A stretch of 64,000 bases of DNA from Pyronema omphalodes. Taxonomy: Eukaryota > Ascomycota > Pezizomycetes > Pezizales > Pyronemataceae. Location of the stretch: contig JAJJXM010000087.1 in the NCBI GenBank assembly GCA_024516155.1, positions 124,001-188,000 on the forward strand. Reading direction: 5' to 3'. The stretch's first letter is position 1. Every line of letters begins with the position of its first letter. Below, one piece after another: positions 44,921 to 57,586 of the stretch. The position numbers and the translations under genes are program-made. A model generated the notes under the pieces. It searched no databases. It had not been told where the DNA came from and worked only from the letters and a program-made list of their open reading frames with translations.

Positions 44921-47900
44921 GATGACGGGTGTTTCGGCGATATATGTAGGTTTGATGTGCGATGAGATGTGGTTGGTTGTAGTTGGAGATGCGGTGGGGT
45001 GAGGGGTTGGTTGGTTGTGCGACGTATGGAGATGAGGGTGGCTTTAAGACAAACTGGTATCCAGAAGCGCCAAAACATCAGCAATGCGACGTCTTTTATG
45101 CTTGATAATTCACTTTAAGCATACGTACGATGGTGGCGTAAACTTACCGTGATTGCAAACGATTGCGTGGCCTTGATGATGGCTCTTTCGTCAACTCCTG
45201 ATGTTTTGTTCCAACTGTGGATGCTTGGGATAGCTGTGAGGCTGTGTTTCGTATTCCCTGAACTTCCCCCATCGATGGCCAAGACCCGTCTTTTGAAATG
45301 GCAGTTGCCAGCGCTAGAGCGATGACGCGACCTGCCCCGAGAGATCCGGGGCACGTGGTCTTGAGGGTTTGGGTTTCCAAAGTAGGCATATCTACATACG
45401 TATGGTGACCTCTTCCGATGGAGACTGTTTCGTTTCAACATCTTCCACTTTTCCGCCATTTTTCAACTCGACACTTCAATCATCGCTTCTTCTTCTGTCA
45501 TCAAAGATATCAAAAATGCCTGAATTTACCTCAGATAATCACCAATTACAAGACGCAGCAGCTCTCCGACCAGTGGGATCTCGACAGACGAACTACCACG
45601 TACTAGTGACAAGACGAGTGCACCCCAGGCATATGTAGCATCCGAGTACATACTTTCGAGCCTAGAAGCTTCTAGCAACTTTACACTTTGGAATGCTACA
45701 AAGTTACAACTCAGGTAGACGATACATCCCCTGAATGGTATTCGGTATTGACAGGAATATAGGTTGATATGTAGCTGTGAGGTGGGTTGCTACATAGCTA
45801 CACGACAATAGCCAAGACAATAACCGGTCCGATTCCTCGGAAGCATTGTGGATCACTCGTGTATCGGACTTTTTGAAATCCCGAATCCCGATATTCTACG
45901 CTACGGACAAGTCTGTCTTGTTGAAGCGTTGAACTGACAGTTTGGAACAAGTTTTACGGAAGAATGAGCTTCCGATCTATTTTAGCACTCGAGCCAATGA
46001 ATGCCGATTTGTCCGCGTCGGCGAACAAACAACTCGGCATCCACTGCTTTCAACGACGAGATCCCATTTGGAGTACGATGAACCATACCATGACGGGCAG
46101 TGGGGTTATAAAATATAAGACCAAATTCCAAGGAGAGGCCATGGGTTGAACAGTCAGTCTCGCCCCAGCAGCAAATACAACTTTTATTTCTATCAATCCG
46201 GTTCAATTCATAACGGCATATATCACGCGGACTCAATTACCTCTAGAACAACATCCAATTGCTGGGGAACCGTAGGCATTGCTGGAGGGCGGTTGGACCA
46301 AGAGTTGGAATGGGATCACCTATGGAATTGTTAGCGTTAGGACTCTCATGATGCTTTATAACTTAAAGCCAAGAACTTACACTATGTTATAAATATTTTG
46401 GCCTGAAGACAACTTCGGCATCATCAAGCGAGAATGAGAGGAATACGAAATTTCAAGAACAGGTGGTTTCCGTCGATATCCGTGATGTGCCATGCATGGA
46501 GAGAAATGTCATGGTCATAAAGTTATTTCTTCGACAAACCGACCCCAGATTTTTGCCTTTGGCCACTCAGCCCGCCGGTCTGGACCAGAAATTGAGCAAA
46601 AAAAACCTTAATTTTTGCTTTAATGTGGGGTTCTGCAACAATGACAGGCCGGGCAGTGGAGCTGAACTGTAGCCAAGGGCCAACATTTGCGGCACATTCG
46701 GAATGCGACAATGATATTTTCTTCTTCCAAGTGAATACCAGATTCTTCGCTTCACGGCTGAGACAAGTTGGTGGCTTCAATCATCCTGATTCATTGAAAA
46801 CGATGAGCTGAACCCGAAATCCTCAAATGTACCATCATCCTTGCCGAGTTATTTGCTTTTACACGCCGAACGGCCTTGCAACGTCCCACAAGAATAGGGG
46901 ATCGTATCCGACTCGGTCAGCCGAACCGCACCGCACCATGAAATGAGCATATTGCCTGACGCCCATCGTTCATCATACATACAAATACGCGAAACAAATG
47001 TCTTTCCTGCTGTTCCTGCAGAAGGCCTTTTGCCTCCCACGTATAATATCAATGGCCGTTGCCACTACAGGGCTCAGGGCTGAAAACACATGACATGGAT
47101 CTTGGTGAATGCCATTGGATCAGAACTGTGCACAGCTGTACTGCGGAACAGCAGATGTTGTGCTCGCATACAAGGATAATCTGGCGCCCTGTTGTAGCAC
47201 TGCGGCCGACTTGTCCCCTTATATAACAGTACATGCCAAGACCATTGTTTTTCATGGAGCACCAAGTATCTTGAGATGATTGTGGTTAAAATTGGTTATC
47301 ATAGGGCTCTAAATCTTCTGTGCATGTCTTCACAAGGAACGCCTTAATTCATGGATATTCTGTTGCTATGTGATAATTGTATGGTCTTGCCTGGTTCATG
47401 GTACTCTCTGGGTACACTGATCTGGATGTTACTCACGATGCAGATCTCAGGAGAAATTTGAAGAGAAGGAAATTGGACGACACTTCTTGGCGCCTATTGT
47501 CATATCGTGCGGGTATCATCGATTTTCCTGGGCTCAAATGCGGCTAACAAATACGAAAATAAACCTCACAACTTCGCCAGAAGCTGCATACTACATGGAC
47601 AACACTCGGTTGAACTCTTGGCATATGTCTCGGTATCAAGACAACTGATCATATTGATGTCCTACGACGCCGGTCTCGGTGGGTTTAATGATATGGAGAA
47701 GCCGGACTGGCAATCATGGGGAAGTGTGTGATTCTAAAGATACATACCTCTGAAGGAAATACACAGGAAATTACAGGGGCACGAAACATCTGATAGGTGC
47801 TTGACAAGCGAAGTACCTCCTCCGCCAAGAGGAATGCCGATGCATTGATAATTTTGCCGCATAGCTGGGTCGGCACTATAGTCACTCGTGAAGAATTGAT

Positions 47901-48440
47901 ATCGCAAATATGTGAAGCTACTCAAGAAGTGACCGTGATTGTATGGTACCCAGTATATCAGCATGTATTTCAATCTTTTATGAAACTCAAGGGTACAAAG
48001 AGGATATCTTGAAGTTCAACGGAATTAATTGCTTCAATTCTGAGAGAAATAGCTGCAAGTTCTGTCTTTGGTATATGCGGTTCAGGCTGCGGTCATACAG
48101 GACAACACAATTTGTTGGCGAAATTCCAGGAACATTCATGCATGCATCTCCTTCACAACGAATCTTCTCTTCCAAGCCCGCCACTCTCAGCTGGGTGTTC
48201 GTATCATGCAACTTCACACACGGAAACTCCAACGCCCAGAAAACCCAGACATCTCAAGGAAATCACCAGCTTCTTCTACCGTCTCTGGATTACTATATAA
48301 CCCCTCCACTTTCTCCTCGATAGTAATCATCATCCCACAGTTCGCTCATCAAAACCTCCAACACAGCAAGCAATCCTCACAACAAACTCTAGTTTACTAT
48401 AATCTTAATAACCACCTATCTTAACCCAACAACCGAAATC
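44921..48440. other. Gene-free region of 3.5 kb
   Basis: The first few hundred bases should hold the fimbrin promoter and the last few hundred that of the secreted-protein gene. Between them, frames are short and none has ATG context, splice logic or a motif. GTAGCTGTG/TACATAGCTAC strings near 45770-45800 form a weak inverted repeat. I see nothing else. Confidence 0.5.
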
Positions 48441-49134
48441 ATGAGACTCTCCACCATCATCACTCCAATCTTCCTCTTCGCCGCCGCCAACGCCATGGCC
48501 AATCCCGAGGCCGAGGCCGAGGCCAATCTCGAGGAACGCGGCATGAGCAACTACTGCCGCACCAGATTCGGCAGTGGATCCTGCACCAAGAACGATTGGT
48601 GCAAGGGAATCTCTGTTTCTTCCAAGCACGACAATTGTGGATGGAACAAAGACGTTTGTAACCCTTTTTCCTGTTCTTCAGAACCATTAACCCCCCTCTT
48701 CAAAAAAGAAAATAAACTGACAAACAAACAACCAAACAGTGCTGTGTCACCATCAACTGCCACTCCCAATACGGATCCGGAATCTGCCGTTCCGTTCATG
48801 ACTCCTGTGATGATTCCCGTACTCACAAGGCTTTCATGGTTTACTCTAAGCATTGTCCCAAGTCTACTAAGTGCTGGTATGTCCCTTTTATCCTCCTCAT
48901 ATATCCTTCCTTCCTCCTCTTCTCCTCTCCTCCTCCCGCCCCCCCCCCCCCCAGAGAATCAATCCCTAACACCCCCTCAGCGTCAAGAAACAACGCACCC
49001 CACCCAAGAAGCAACACTGGGGTCATGACGACCACAGAAAGAACAGTTGGCACGATAACAAGAATGATCACCATGACAACCACAACAACCATGATGGTCA
49101 CCGTAAGCAGGTTGTTAATAACCATGGATGGTAA
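48441..49134 (+). CDS. Small secreted cysteine-rich protein with His-rich tail (effector-like)
   Basis: Three exons, 48441-48653, 48740-48876 and 48981-49134, give 167 residues. The introns have GTTTGT and GTATGT donors and AACAG and CTCAG acceptors. Residues 1-18 are a signal peptide (cleavage near ANA). A short Glu/Ala propeptide-like stretch follows (NPEAEAEANLEERG). The core 36-117 has twelve cysteines (39, 48, 54, 66, 72, 73, 78, 87, 94, 110, 116, 117), enough for six disulfides. The core seems duplicated: C-x3-[FY]-GSG-x-C at 39-48 and at 78-87, each followed by another Cys 6-7 residues on and an SKH motif. The tail 118-167 is rich in His, Asp and Asn and may bind metal. No named family is recognised. 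Size, secretion and Cys content fit a fungal effector or antimicrobial protein, but function is unknown. Confidence 0.75.
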
Positions 49135-49866
49135 ATATTGGAATTTCGTACTGGATTACTGAAGGGGAGGGAGGGTATGTGGGTTTGTCTGGTGGGGAGG
49201 GGGGGGGGGGGGGGGCGGATTAATTGGGGTGGGGGGATATGGGAGGATAGCGGGGATAGCAGGGATATCAGGGATATCAGGGGGATAAGGGATAATGGTT
49301 TATGATATCGAAGTAGGTGAAATAAAATAGTCTCTTTTGACTGAAAAAAACTGAAACCCTGAAAAAGTTGAAAAAAACTGAAGCCCCGAAAAAACTGTGA
49401 AACTCAAGGATATTGTTTCCATAATGAGTGATACTATATGATGGCACATAATTTCTGTTCTTGGAAATGCAGTATCTACTACCAAGAAAAGCCACCTGAG
49501 GCTGTAAAATTCCAGTATTATCTTAACATAACCAAAATCAGGACGCTGTTTTTTTCTCTTTTTGTTTTTGTTTTTTGTTTTTGTTTTCTCTTTTTGTTTT
49601 TTCCAAAGTGTTACATACGATTCAAATCAGTTTTAAAAGAATAACATAAATTTTTTGTTTTTTTCATATCCATTTTTTTTAAACCGCGATTAATTACACA
49701 AAAGCCCCCGCCCCCGAAACGAAAAAACGAAAAACGCCTATCCCAAGTAATAAACCCAAGCATCTCAAAGCAAAACTTTTTGTTTATCTATCCTCCTCCT
49801 CCTCCTCCCCAACCCCTACATCCCCAACATCCCAACATCTCAATCCCCACATCTCTATCTCTATCT
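49135..49866. other. Intergenic region with homopolymers
   Basis: Between convergent genes. A G17 run at 49199-49215, GATATCAGG repeats near 49262-49280, long T-rich tracts at 49550-49610 and a CCT/CTCTAT repeat at 49790-49875 that enters the end of tsr2. No gene is seen. Confidence 0.6.
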
Positions 49867-50533
49867 CTATCTCCTCCTCTGTTTCTGCACCAACTCAAAC
49901 CCATCCTCATCAACAACCTTCTCAACGCGTTCCCTGGGAGTCTGAACCAACTCCGGAGCCCCAGCATCAGCCATATCTTCATCCTCCTCCTCCTCATCAT
50001 CAGAATCCGCATCCTGGTCAACATCTTGAACCACCGGGGCGCTGGAGTTTCCGGAGCGTGCTAGAAATCGCTGGTGAAGGGCTTCTACTGTTGTGAAGTT
50101 ATTTTCTGCGATTTGGGAACGGAGGGATAGGATCTGTTTTCCGAGCTGTGATATGTCAGCCAAGTGCAGCCAAGTCTCAATCACCCGCGCTCCCGCTCGC
50201 TCCCGCTCGCTCCCCCCCCCCCCCCCCCCCCGCCCCCCCGCCCCGGCAACATACCTCAAAAGCACTCCCATCCTCCAATCGCACCTCAAACTCATCCTCC
50301 ATAACCTGCAAAAGTCTCAACTCCACAGTCTCCTCATCCGCCTCCGGATCTTCATCCCACAGATCTGCAATAACTCCACATAACCAGTCTCGTTTATCGG
50401 CGCTGTCGGGTCCGCCCCAGTTACAGGATACCGCGTCCCGGAGGGGGGGCCAGAAGTTTAGGAGCAGGGATACGCCGAGTTCCCAGTGCTGTGTTTGAGG
50501 GGGTGTGAACTGCGCTGGCGCGGGGGTGGGCAT
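49867..50533 (-). CDS. tsr2: Pre-rRNA-processing protein Tsr2
   Basis: Two exons, 50533-50255 and 50145-49867, with a 109-nt intron (GTATGT donor, CACAG acceptor), give 185 residues. The N-terminal domain carries the family signature: HWELGVSLLLNFWPPLRDAV, then WGGPDSADKRDWLCGVIADL and DPEADEETVELRLLQVMEDE. A long acidic C-terminal tail follows, rich in Asp/Glu. Tsr2 is an escortin that carries Rps26 (eS26) from importins to the assembling 40S subunit; the acidic tail helps strip the importin. The intron is unusual in carrying a G20 tract (50212-50231 on the plus strand as C20) shortly after the 5' splice site. Confidence 0.92.
50212..50231 (+). repeat. C20 homopolymer in the tsr2 intron
   Basis: Twenty C on the plus strand, followed by G, C7, G and C4. 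In the transcript it reads as G runs capable of forming a G-quadruplex. The length may be unreliable in the assembly. Confidence 0.85.
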
Positions 50534-51255
50534 TGTGGTGGTGGTGGTGGGTGGTGGTGGGTTGGGTGCGGGTGGTGCTGGGGGTGCTGGGACGGGTGCT
50601 GTGCTGCGTGCGCTGGGTTGGAGGGAAAGCGACGGGATGAGACGTGGTGGCCGGGTAAAGTCGCGGTGGTGGGGTAGTGGGGTGGTGGGGGTTCGCGGCG
50701 GATGTGACTTGAGGCTTTAGCCACTTACACGTGATTATGATGTCATTTTCATCATTTTGTTATTTATGATTTCCAAACCAGACCAAAGCTTTTCATGACT
50801 TCGTGACTTCGTAACTTGTGACTTTTTCAACCTCAGTACATCTAAATTTTGGTCACAAGATGAAATAATAATAGAAAATTGAAATCAAACCGAAAAACTG
50901 GTGATTGTGTAAAAACCTCCCAATACAGACGTGGCTGGACCCTGGTCAAGAATTCGAGAGTTATTGTCCTGAAGTTACAACCCATGATATATTGTAGAGG
51001 TGAAATTACACGATAAATCCTCCAATCGGCAAGAAAATATCTTCTGCTTGCCCCAATGAACTTTGTGTTCCAGCACATATCTGTGAAGGGTCAGGCAGAG
51101 GAATCATGTCAGAATATTGCTGTCACAGGATAACATCAACTGCATCACTAGGAATATTATTTATCCCAGGCAGCTCTTGCGGGAATCATAGGCGAGTTTT
51201 TATATTCTTAAGATCACATCATAATATATAGTCGAAACCCGTCAAATTATATAAC

Positions 51256-51301
51256 CTCGTGCCTAAAGATGGTGGCGCTAGCCACCATCTTTAGGCACGA
51301 G
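51256..51301. repeat. Perfect 21-bp-stem hairpin
   Basis: CTCGTGCCTAAAGATGGTGGC, four bases (GCTA), then its exact reverse complement. TAAC stands on both outer sides (51252-51255 and 51302-51305), which could be a short target duplication. Confidence 0.9.
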
Positions 51302-51315
51302 TAACCAGTTTATCA

Positions 51316-51434
51316 ACAGTTTTACGGCAACGCATCTGTACATGGAGGGACAAAAAAAACTTTGCATTTTTAATTTGCATTTGCCTTTTTCACTTTTCAC
51401 TTTTCATCCGTTGCAATGCAGCAGTGCAACAGAG
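51316..51434 (+). repeat. Inverted repeat, left arm
   Basis: Contains GGCAACGCATCTGTACATG, GGGACAAAAAAAACTTTGCA, TTTTTAATTTGCATTTGC and CACTTTTCACTTTTCAT, ending GCAACAGA. The same series occurs in reverse complement at 54024-54157. Confidence 0.8.
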
Positions 51435-53040
51435 GAGGAGTACCCACCTACCAAAATAGATTGTCGCCACAACGACACAGCACTACGGTTCATTTTTTCG
51501 TGATCACAATCACACGATGGATGTCACCCACGATTTCGCAGCAGCGCTGTGATAAACTGGGAATGCGGATGTGATGATATAGGCTTTCATGTCCCACAAC
51601 GCTGTCGTGCGACGATGTGGGCTCCAAACAACAGATATTATCTCAATGTGATGATATGCAATTAAGCGCTTAATTGCAATGGAGTTAGTGGTATTCACAG
51701 GTTGAATCACATATGCCAAGATATTATACTTTCAGAATAGTTCAAAATTTGTGAATTCTATTGTTTACACTAATATGATGGACTCCCACTAATCAGCCCA
51801 CACCCGATTCTGCAACCCACTAGCGAACCTCCGCTGAAAACAAGCCAATGTAAGAAAACAACCTCTGTTGAGGCTTCTTGTGAGTGTCAATTATTTATGT
51901 GAAATAGTTACATTCATATGTACGATACCTTATTCCTGAACAGTGAATGGATTGCATCATCATCAACATTCATCCCTTCCTGTAGCAGAGTTATCTTCTT
52001 ACAATCACACTACGGGGAAATAGATACTTACAAAAATTGTGGGATCGCAACGGGGAAGCATGGGATTCGCGAATGGCGAGCTGCTAATGCTGCATCGAGG
52101 ATCAGTGCAGGGACACAGCTGCCTGGCAGCAATAGAGCAGGGAGACGCTGGTTCGCTGTCAGGAGATGTGAAAATGGAATGCTGTAGATGGTGGGTCAGA
52201 GGTCAAACCAGAAAGAACGCTGTCTCATAGATGTGCAAAGGGGGAGAACTAGAGGTTTGCCCGCAGAGCTGATTTTATATGGGTGGGAGGGCGCAGGGAA
52301 GGAAATCGGCAAGCGCATTGAGAGAGTAGTTGGGAGCTTGAGCCAGGAGCTCAACGTCATAGGAACAGCGCGGGAAAGACACTAGGGCATACTAGCTTGG
52401 ATGTGGAATTTTTATAGCCTTGACAGTGCTATTTCTGCCAGATTTTTATTGACAGCATGAATTCTTTTCCTTTATGCATCTTATTTCTTCCATGATTTAT
52501 TGATTTAATTAATTTTGTCAATTGGTTAAACTTTTTATTTCTGTTATTGGTATACGAAAAGAGGGAGAAGATAGTTTTTATCTTTTATTTTTGACAATCT
52601 TGTGTATTCGGGATCTTTTGTTTGTAGTTCACGAAACTTCGTGACATAGATTTTCATGGTGTTGAGGTGTTGAACATTGCTTGCCCATCAGTTCATGTCT
52701 TTGAGGTGTCCAAATATTAGCGAGACCGCAGATATGCGTATCATCTTTCCAATGCATGATTCCCACGATGCCGCTGGTCTGTTGATTGAATCCCACGTCG
52801 TCGTGGCGAGCAAACCATGATGCAACGCTATGGTGGGGAGGTCACTATGTCCTCCAATGTACACTACGTTCTCGCGGCACACACACTACACACAGCAAAA
52901 AAATGTACCGTAGGGACAGCCACACCGCTGACTAAAACAGTGACAGGCGCGCATCACAAAATCGCAGGCGCGTATACATCAGTTGTATGTAGGCTACTTT
53001 CACAGCGGCGATGCTACCCGCCGCGCACCGCTGCTGCAGA

Positions 53041-53135
53041 GTAGAGCAGTGTAGAGCAGAGTACAGCAGAGGAGAGCGGAGGAGAGCGGAGGAGAGCGGA
53101 GGAGAGGAGAGGAGAGCGGAGGAGAGAGAGGCGAG
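53041..53135 (+). repeat. GGAGAGCGGA minisatellite
   Basis: Tandem 10-bp units plus degenerate GTAGAGCAGT units. Purine-rich on the plus strand. Confidence 0.9.
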
Positions 53136-54023
53136 TTAAGAATGACAGGTTGAGAGTAAAGAGTTAGTTAGGAGTAACGAGTGTGAAAATAGCAAATAGG
53201 ATAGTATTTCTGTGGATCAAGATTCTTCTGCATGAATAGGGATAATGATTTTGTTAGGGTTAACATTATAGTGGAATGATGTTTGTTTCCATATTTTCAT
53301 AAGTGGTACTTCAGAACTAGAATTGGTATGAAAGCTATAACTGTATGACTGTATCTACTATCGTATGTATGGTTAATAATGATAACGGCCGACTTATACA
53401 GTACATGCAATTCAGTCACAATGTTCATACCCCGCGCAAGCACATTGATGATTGTCTTGAGCCTGATGAGATGACTTCTAAACCCGCCTATTTGTGCTGT
53501 GCCATATTGTGTTTTAATACCATTGAAATCCCACAGTAACCATCATGCTCATGCTCATGTCAATGATCATGACATATGCAATCGTGTTGATACATTGCAG
53601 AGGTCCACAGCGGCCGTCTCCCAGATCTCCTCACCCACCTCCCTGCATATATCTCTCCTTATTATTACCTACATACTCACTTGACTCTTCTTGCGCACAT
53701 CTCCTCTCTCACCGCACCTCCTCCCTATATATGTTCACCTAATCACATCACGATGAAACATCCATGTACAGAGAGTCACAGATGCTATCTATCTATTGCA
53801 ACCCCTAAACCTATATTCTTCAGAAAACTCTAAAAGAAAGCTACAGTACCATGTGTAACATGTGATTATTAACCAAAATAGTCATTCGCATTTCTCTCAT
53901 AGTCTATCCCTTCCTAGCAATGCTAGCATATTATATTGTATGAAAGTTTTCATTTCTATGTTCAGCGGCATTTCGCCAAGTCCTCATTTAGGTGGTATTC
54001 TGCAAGCGTGAGAATCTGTGACT

Positions 54024-54157
54024 TCTGTTGTTGCCTTGCAACGCATGAAAAGTGAAAAGTGAAAAAATAAAAAGTGCAAATGCAAATGCAAATTAAAAAT
54101 GCAAAGTTTTTTTTGTCCCAACATGTACAGATGCGTTGCCGTACAGTTGGCGTTGTG
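54024..54157 (-). repeat. Inverted repeat, right arm
   Basis: Reverse complement of the arm at 51316-51434. The arms differ by an extra GCATTT unit, some substitutions and an added A-rich segment here. The arms are 2.6 kb apart and the space between has no coding frame. Confidence 0.8.
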
Positions 54158-54654
54158 GCGGCCGTAGGCCGGAACAGACCACATTCTCTCTTGTAATATG
54201 TATGAAATAATAATTTTTTTTACGGGATTTTAGGGGATTTCAGGGGGTATGAGTTATCATCACTGATTTGTGATTATTTCCTCGTTGCTTATTGCTTATT
54301 GCTGGTTGCTTGTTGCTCGTTGCTCATTGGCTTGTTGCTCGTTATGCCACAACAACATAAAAATTTCCCAATCCCAGCACACACAGCAATAATGACAAAA
54401 ACAAAGCCTTCAATTTCTTTTTCTTCATCATAAACCAACCAACTAATAACAAAAAAATATGTAAATATATAAAAAAAAACTCCATCCTTAACCTATCCCA
54501 CAAATATCTACAAATCTCCATTCCTCTACGCATTTTTTTTCTCCTGCTAAAAGAAAAGTTGTTTCTTGATTCACGTTCGCAAGCTTCCTCGCTCCTTTTT
54601 GATCTGACCCTTGCTTGCAGCTCGCAGCTTACTCACTGCTCGCAGCTCGCTCGC

Positions 54655-57465
54655 CTACTTCCTCCCCGCATACTCCAACCGAATCTCCACAGCCCTGCGA
54701 TGAGCCTCCAACTGTTCCACCTTCGCAAGTCTCATAACGGCCTCACCAACATTCCTCAATCCCTCCTCCGTCAACTCAGAAGACGTGACATGTTTAACAT
54801 AAGTTCCCAAATTGACACCAGAGTACTGACGAGCGTAACCATAGGTTGCTATATATCATTATCGTTATATTAGTATATGATGATGATAATGTTCACACCA
54901 AGGGGGACATACGTAACGAGTGATTAACACCAGCACTATAATCACCAACCGACTCGGGGGTCCAAGCGCCCACAAAAATCGAGCCAGCATGTTCGACCAT
55001 ATCGACGACCTTCGCAGCATCTCTAACCTGGAGGATAAGATGTTCCGGTGCGTAAACATTACTCAATCTAACCGCCTCCTGGATATTCTTCGCCTGCAGC
55101 GTAACCGAGTGAGCAATAGCACCTTTCACAATATCGACTCTAGGTAACATCATAGCCTGTTCATGAACCTGATCTTCAATTTTCCTCAACTGCTCCTCGG
55201 TCAAGTCCACCGCGACCAAAATGACCTGAGAATCAACGCCATGTTCAGCCTGGGATAAGAGGTCTGAAGCAACGAATGCTGGATTGGCATCAGAATCGGC
55301 GATGACCAAAACCTCGCTAGGACCCGCGGGCATGTCGATGGAAACTCCGGCTGAGGTGTCGTTGCTGACTAACATCTTGCCTGCTGTTACGAATTGGTTA
55401 CCGGGGCCTAGGATTTTATCGACTTTTGGAACGGATTCAGTTCCGTAGGCGAGGGCTGCAACGGCTTGTGCTCCTCCTGCTAGGACAATGCATTCGGCTC
55501 CTACTTTGTGGGCGACGTAGACGATTTCTGGGGTGCAGGTACCGTCGGGTCTTGGGGGGGAGGCGAAGATGATTTTCTTGCATCCGGCGACAAGAGCAGG
55601 AACTCCCAGCATCAGGGCGGTGGAGGGAAGAACTGCGGTTCCTCCGGGGATATAGCAACCGACTCTTTCGATTGGACGGACGAAACGAGAGCATTTTACT
55701 CCGGGCATGGTTTCGACGATAGTGGGTTTATCTTCCTTTTGTGCGGCGTGGAATTTCCGGATATTTTCGAAGGAGATGTCGATGGCGCGGATAGTTTCCT
55801 CGTCGAGAGCCATTAACTCTGGGGCATATGGGGCTTTAAGAACTGGGGAGGTAAGGGTTGTAGCTTTATCGAATTTGGCGGCGAAATCCAAAAGTGCCTG
55901 GTCACCACGAGCGCGGACGTCAGCTACGATGGGACCTACGATTCCCATAATATCGTTAGTCTTCTGAGCAGGACGACGAAGAATATCGTCGAGTTCCTTC
56001 TCGGTAGCAGTAGAGGCGTCGAAACGCTTCATCACAATACGTCCATCAGCCTCAGCCTTAGGAGCCTCTTGAGCGGCAACAGCAGGAGCTGAGGCGTGAG
56101 TGTTAGGCTTAGGTTCCTCAACAGGCTTAGAAACAGCAATTCCTTCCTTCTCGGCCCATTTTCCTTTGGCATCACCCTGGCGACGCTTAACCTTGTATGA
56201 TTTGGCATCAAGAGAGGCTTCAATATCTGCCAAAGAAACTCCGGCACTGACACACTTGGTTAATGCGAAGTAGATAAGGTCTGCGGCTTCAAAGGCGATA
56301 TCACGGGGGGTGGTGGCATCGCAGAGTTCTTCGGCTTCTTCCATAATCTTGGCTCGGAGGAGCTTGGCGTCGGAGAAGAGGCGGGCGGTGTAGGAACCGG
56401 CGGGGGCGTTGGCTTTGCGGTCGACAAGGGTTGCGGAGAGCTTGCTGATACCGCGGTGAGGTCCGAAACAGGTTGCAGTGTCGAGGTGACAGAATCCTAG
56501 GAATGGAGTTAGCTAGCAGGATCTATGTATGAATCTGTAGTGATATCGTGTGATATCCAATGATTCTGTGTAACATCTAGATATTGGTGATATGTGATGA
56601 TTGAACGTTGGTTCATAACATCTGGTGATCTTTGCAAAATCCGAGGCAGGGAGAAAAAAAACATACCAGCACCCTTTTGTCTAACAAAAAACCTCAAGCA
56701 ATCACCATCACAATCCGCATCAATTCTAACAAGCTCCTGAACAGCTCCAGAAGTAGCACCCTTATACCACAAACCCCTCTTTCTGCTCTGATAAACCCCC
56801 GTTCCAGTTCTCAAACTCTCCTTAACTGATTCCGGGCTAGAATAAACCAAACCCAAAGCAACACCCTGCTCATCCACCACAATAGTAGTAAGCAATCCAT
56901 CCTCGCGATCCGAAGTAATATTCGCAGTAACAATCGCCGCAACCGGAATAAGCTCTGGGTTCGCCTCAGGATCAACCGTAAGCTGTTCTCTAGGAATAAT
57001 AGGAGTGGCTCCAAGCTTTGCTACCTCCAATGCAGCATCTGTGGAAACAGACTTAAAGGAAGCCAAGATACATCTCTCCTTCTCCTTGACCTCCCCAACA
57101 ACCTCAGCGTCGACAAACAATCCCACAGCCTTCGGAAGCTCCTTAGCCTCAGCGGCATTAGAAACCTTAACCGCAAGACGAGAATCCGCAAAAGCACCCT
57201 TCAGCGCAGCATACTGTTCCAAGGTAACAACAGCCTTCAAGGCACCAGCGTTAAGAATCTCGGAGATGACAGCATTATCAGTAACAGCGGTGACGTTGGC
57301 AACAGTGTGGTAAGCGGCAAAGTTGTTGAAAATGTAGTGAATAGCATCGGTGACGATATCGTCCGTAATTTCAAGGTAAGCGTTTCCAAGCCGGGAGAGG
57401 TCGGCGGACGAAAGGCCTGTTTCTTCCGTAGATATCGATACGGCGGCTAGAAGGGGGAGCGCCAT
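54655..57465 (-). CDS. his4: Histidine biosynthesis trifunctional protein HIS4
   Basis: Three exons, 57465-56667, 56496-54913 and 54848-54655, with introns of 170 and 64 nt, give 858 residues, a normal length. In order: a fungal N-terminal domain; phosphoribosyl-AMP cyclohydrolase (SRKRGLWYKGATSGAVQEL, RIDADCDGDCLRFFVRQKG with zinc-binding Cys); phosphoribosyl-ATP pyrophosphatase (LLRAKIMEEAEEL, DIAFEAADLIYFAL); a charged linker; and histidinol dehydrogenase (GCYIPGGTAVLPSTALMLG, GPGNQFVTAGKML, DMPAGPSEVLVIAD, SQAEHG, YAPEHL). It performs steps 2, 3, 9 and 10 of histidine synthesis in the cytosol. A TGAGTCA site upstream fits control by the cross-pathway (Gcn4/CPC1) system. No catalytic gap is seen. 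Confidence 0.96.
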
Positions 57466-57579
57466 TGTTGTATTTTGTGGCGGGGGCGGGGGGTTGAGCT
57501 GAAGTCAGAGTCGCGACTCTCTTGGGGGGCTCGGGTTTTATGTGTCGTCCGGTTGACTTGCGCGTTGGTGCAGCGGGCG

Positions 57580-57586
57580 TGAGTCA
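57580..57586. promoter_or_regulatory. Gcn4/CPC1-type site (TGAGTCA) upstream of his4
   Basis: TGAGTCA, a perfect AP-1/Gcn4 heptamer, lies 115 bases before the his4 ATG in the divergent promoter shared with TAF9. Amino-acid genes in ascomycetes are commonly induced through this element. Confidence 0.65.

Larger units (their letters stand above)
50534..54654. other. Gene-free repeat region of 4.1 kb
   Basis: No supported coding frame. It contains a perfect hairpin (51256-51301), inverted repeat arms at about 51316-51434 and 54024-54157, an A/T-rich stretch at 52400-52640, a GGAGAGCGGA repeat at 53041-53135, and GTTGCT/CTTATTGC repeats near 54280-54335. The region looks like a decayed mobile-element nest. 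Confidence 0.6.
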
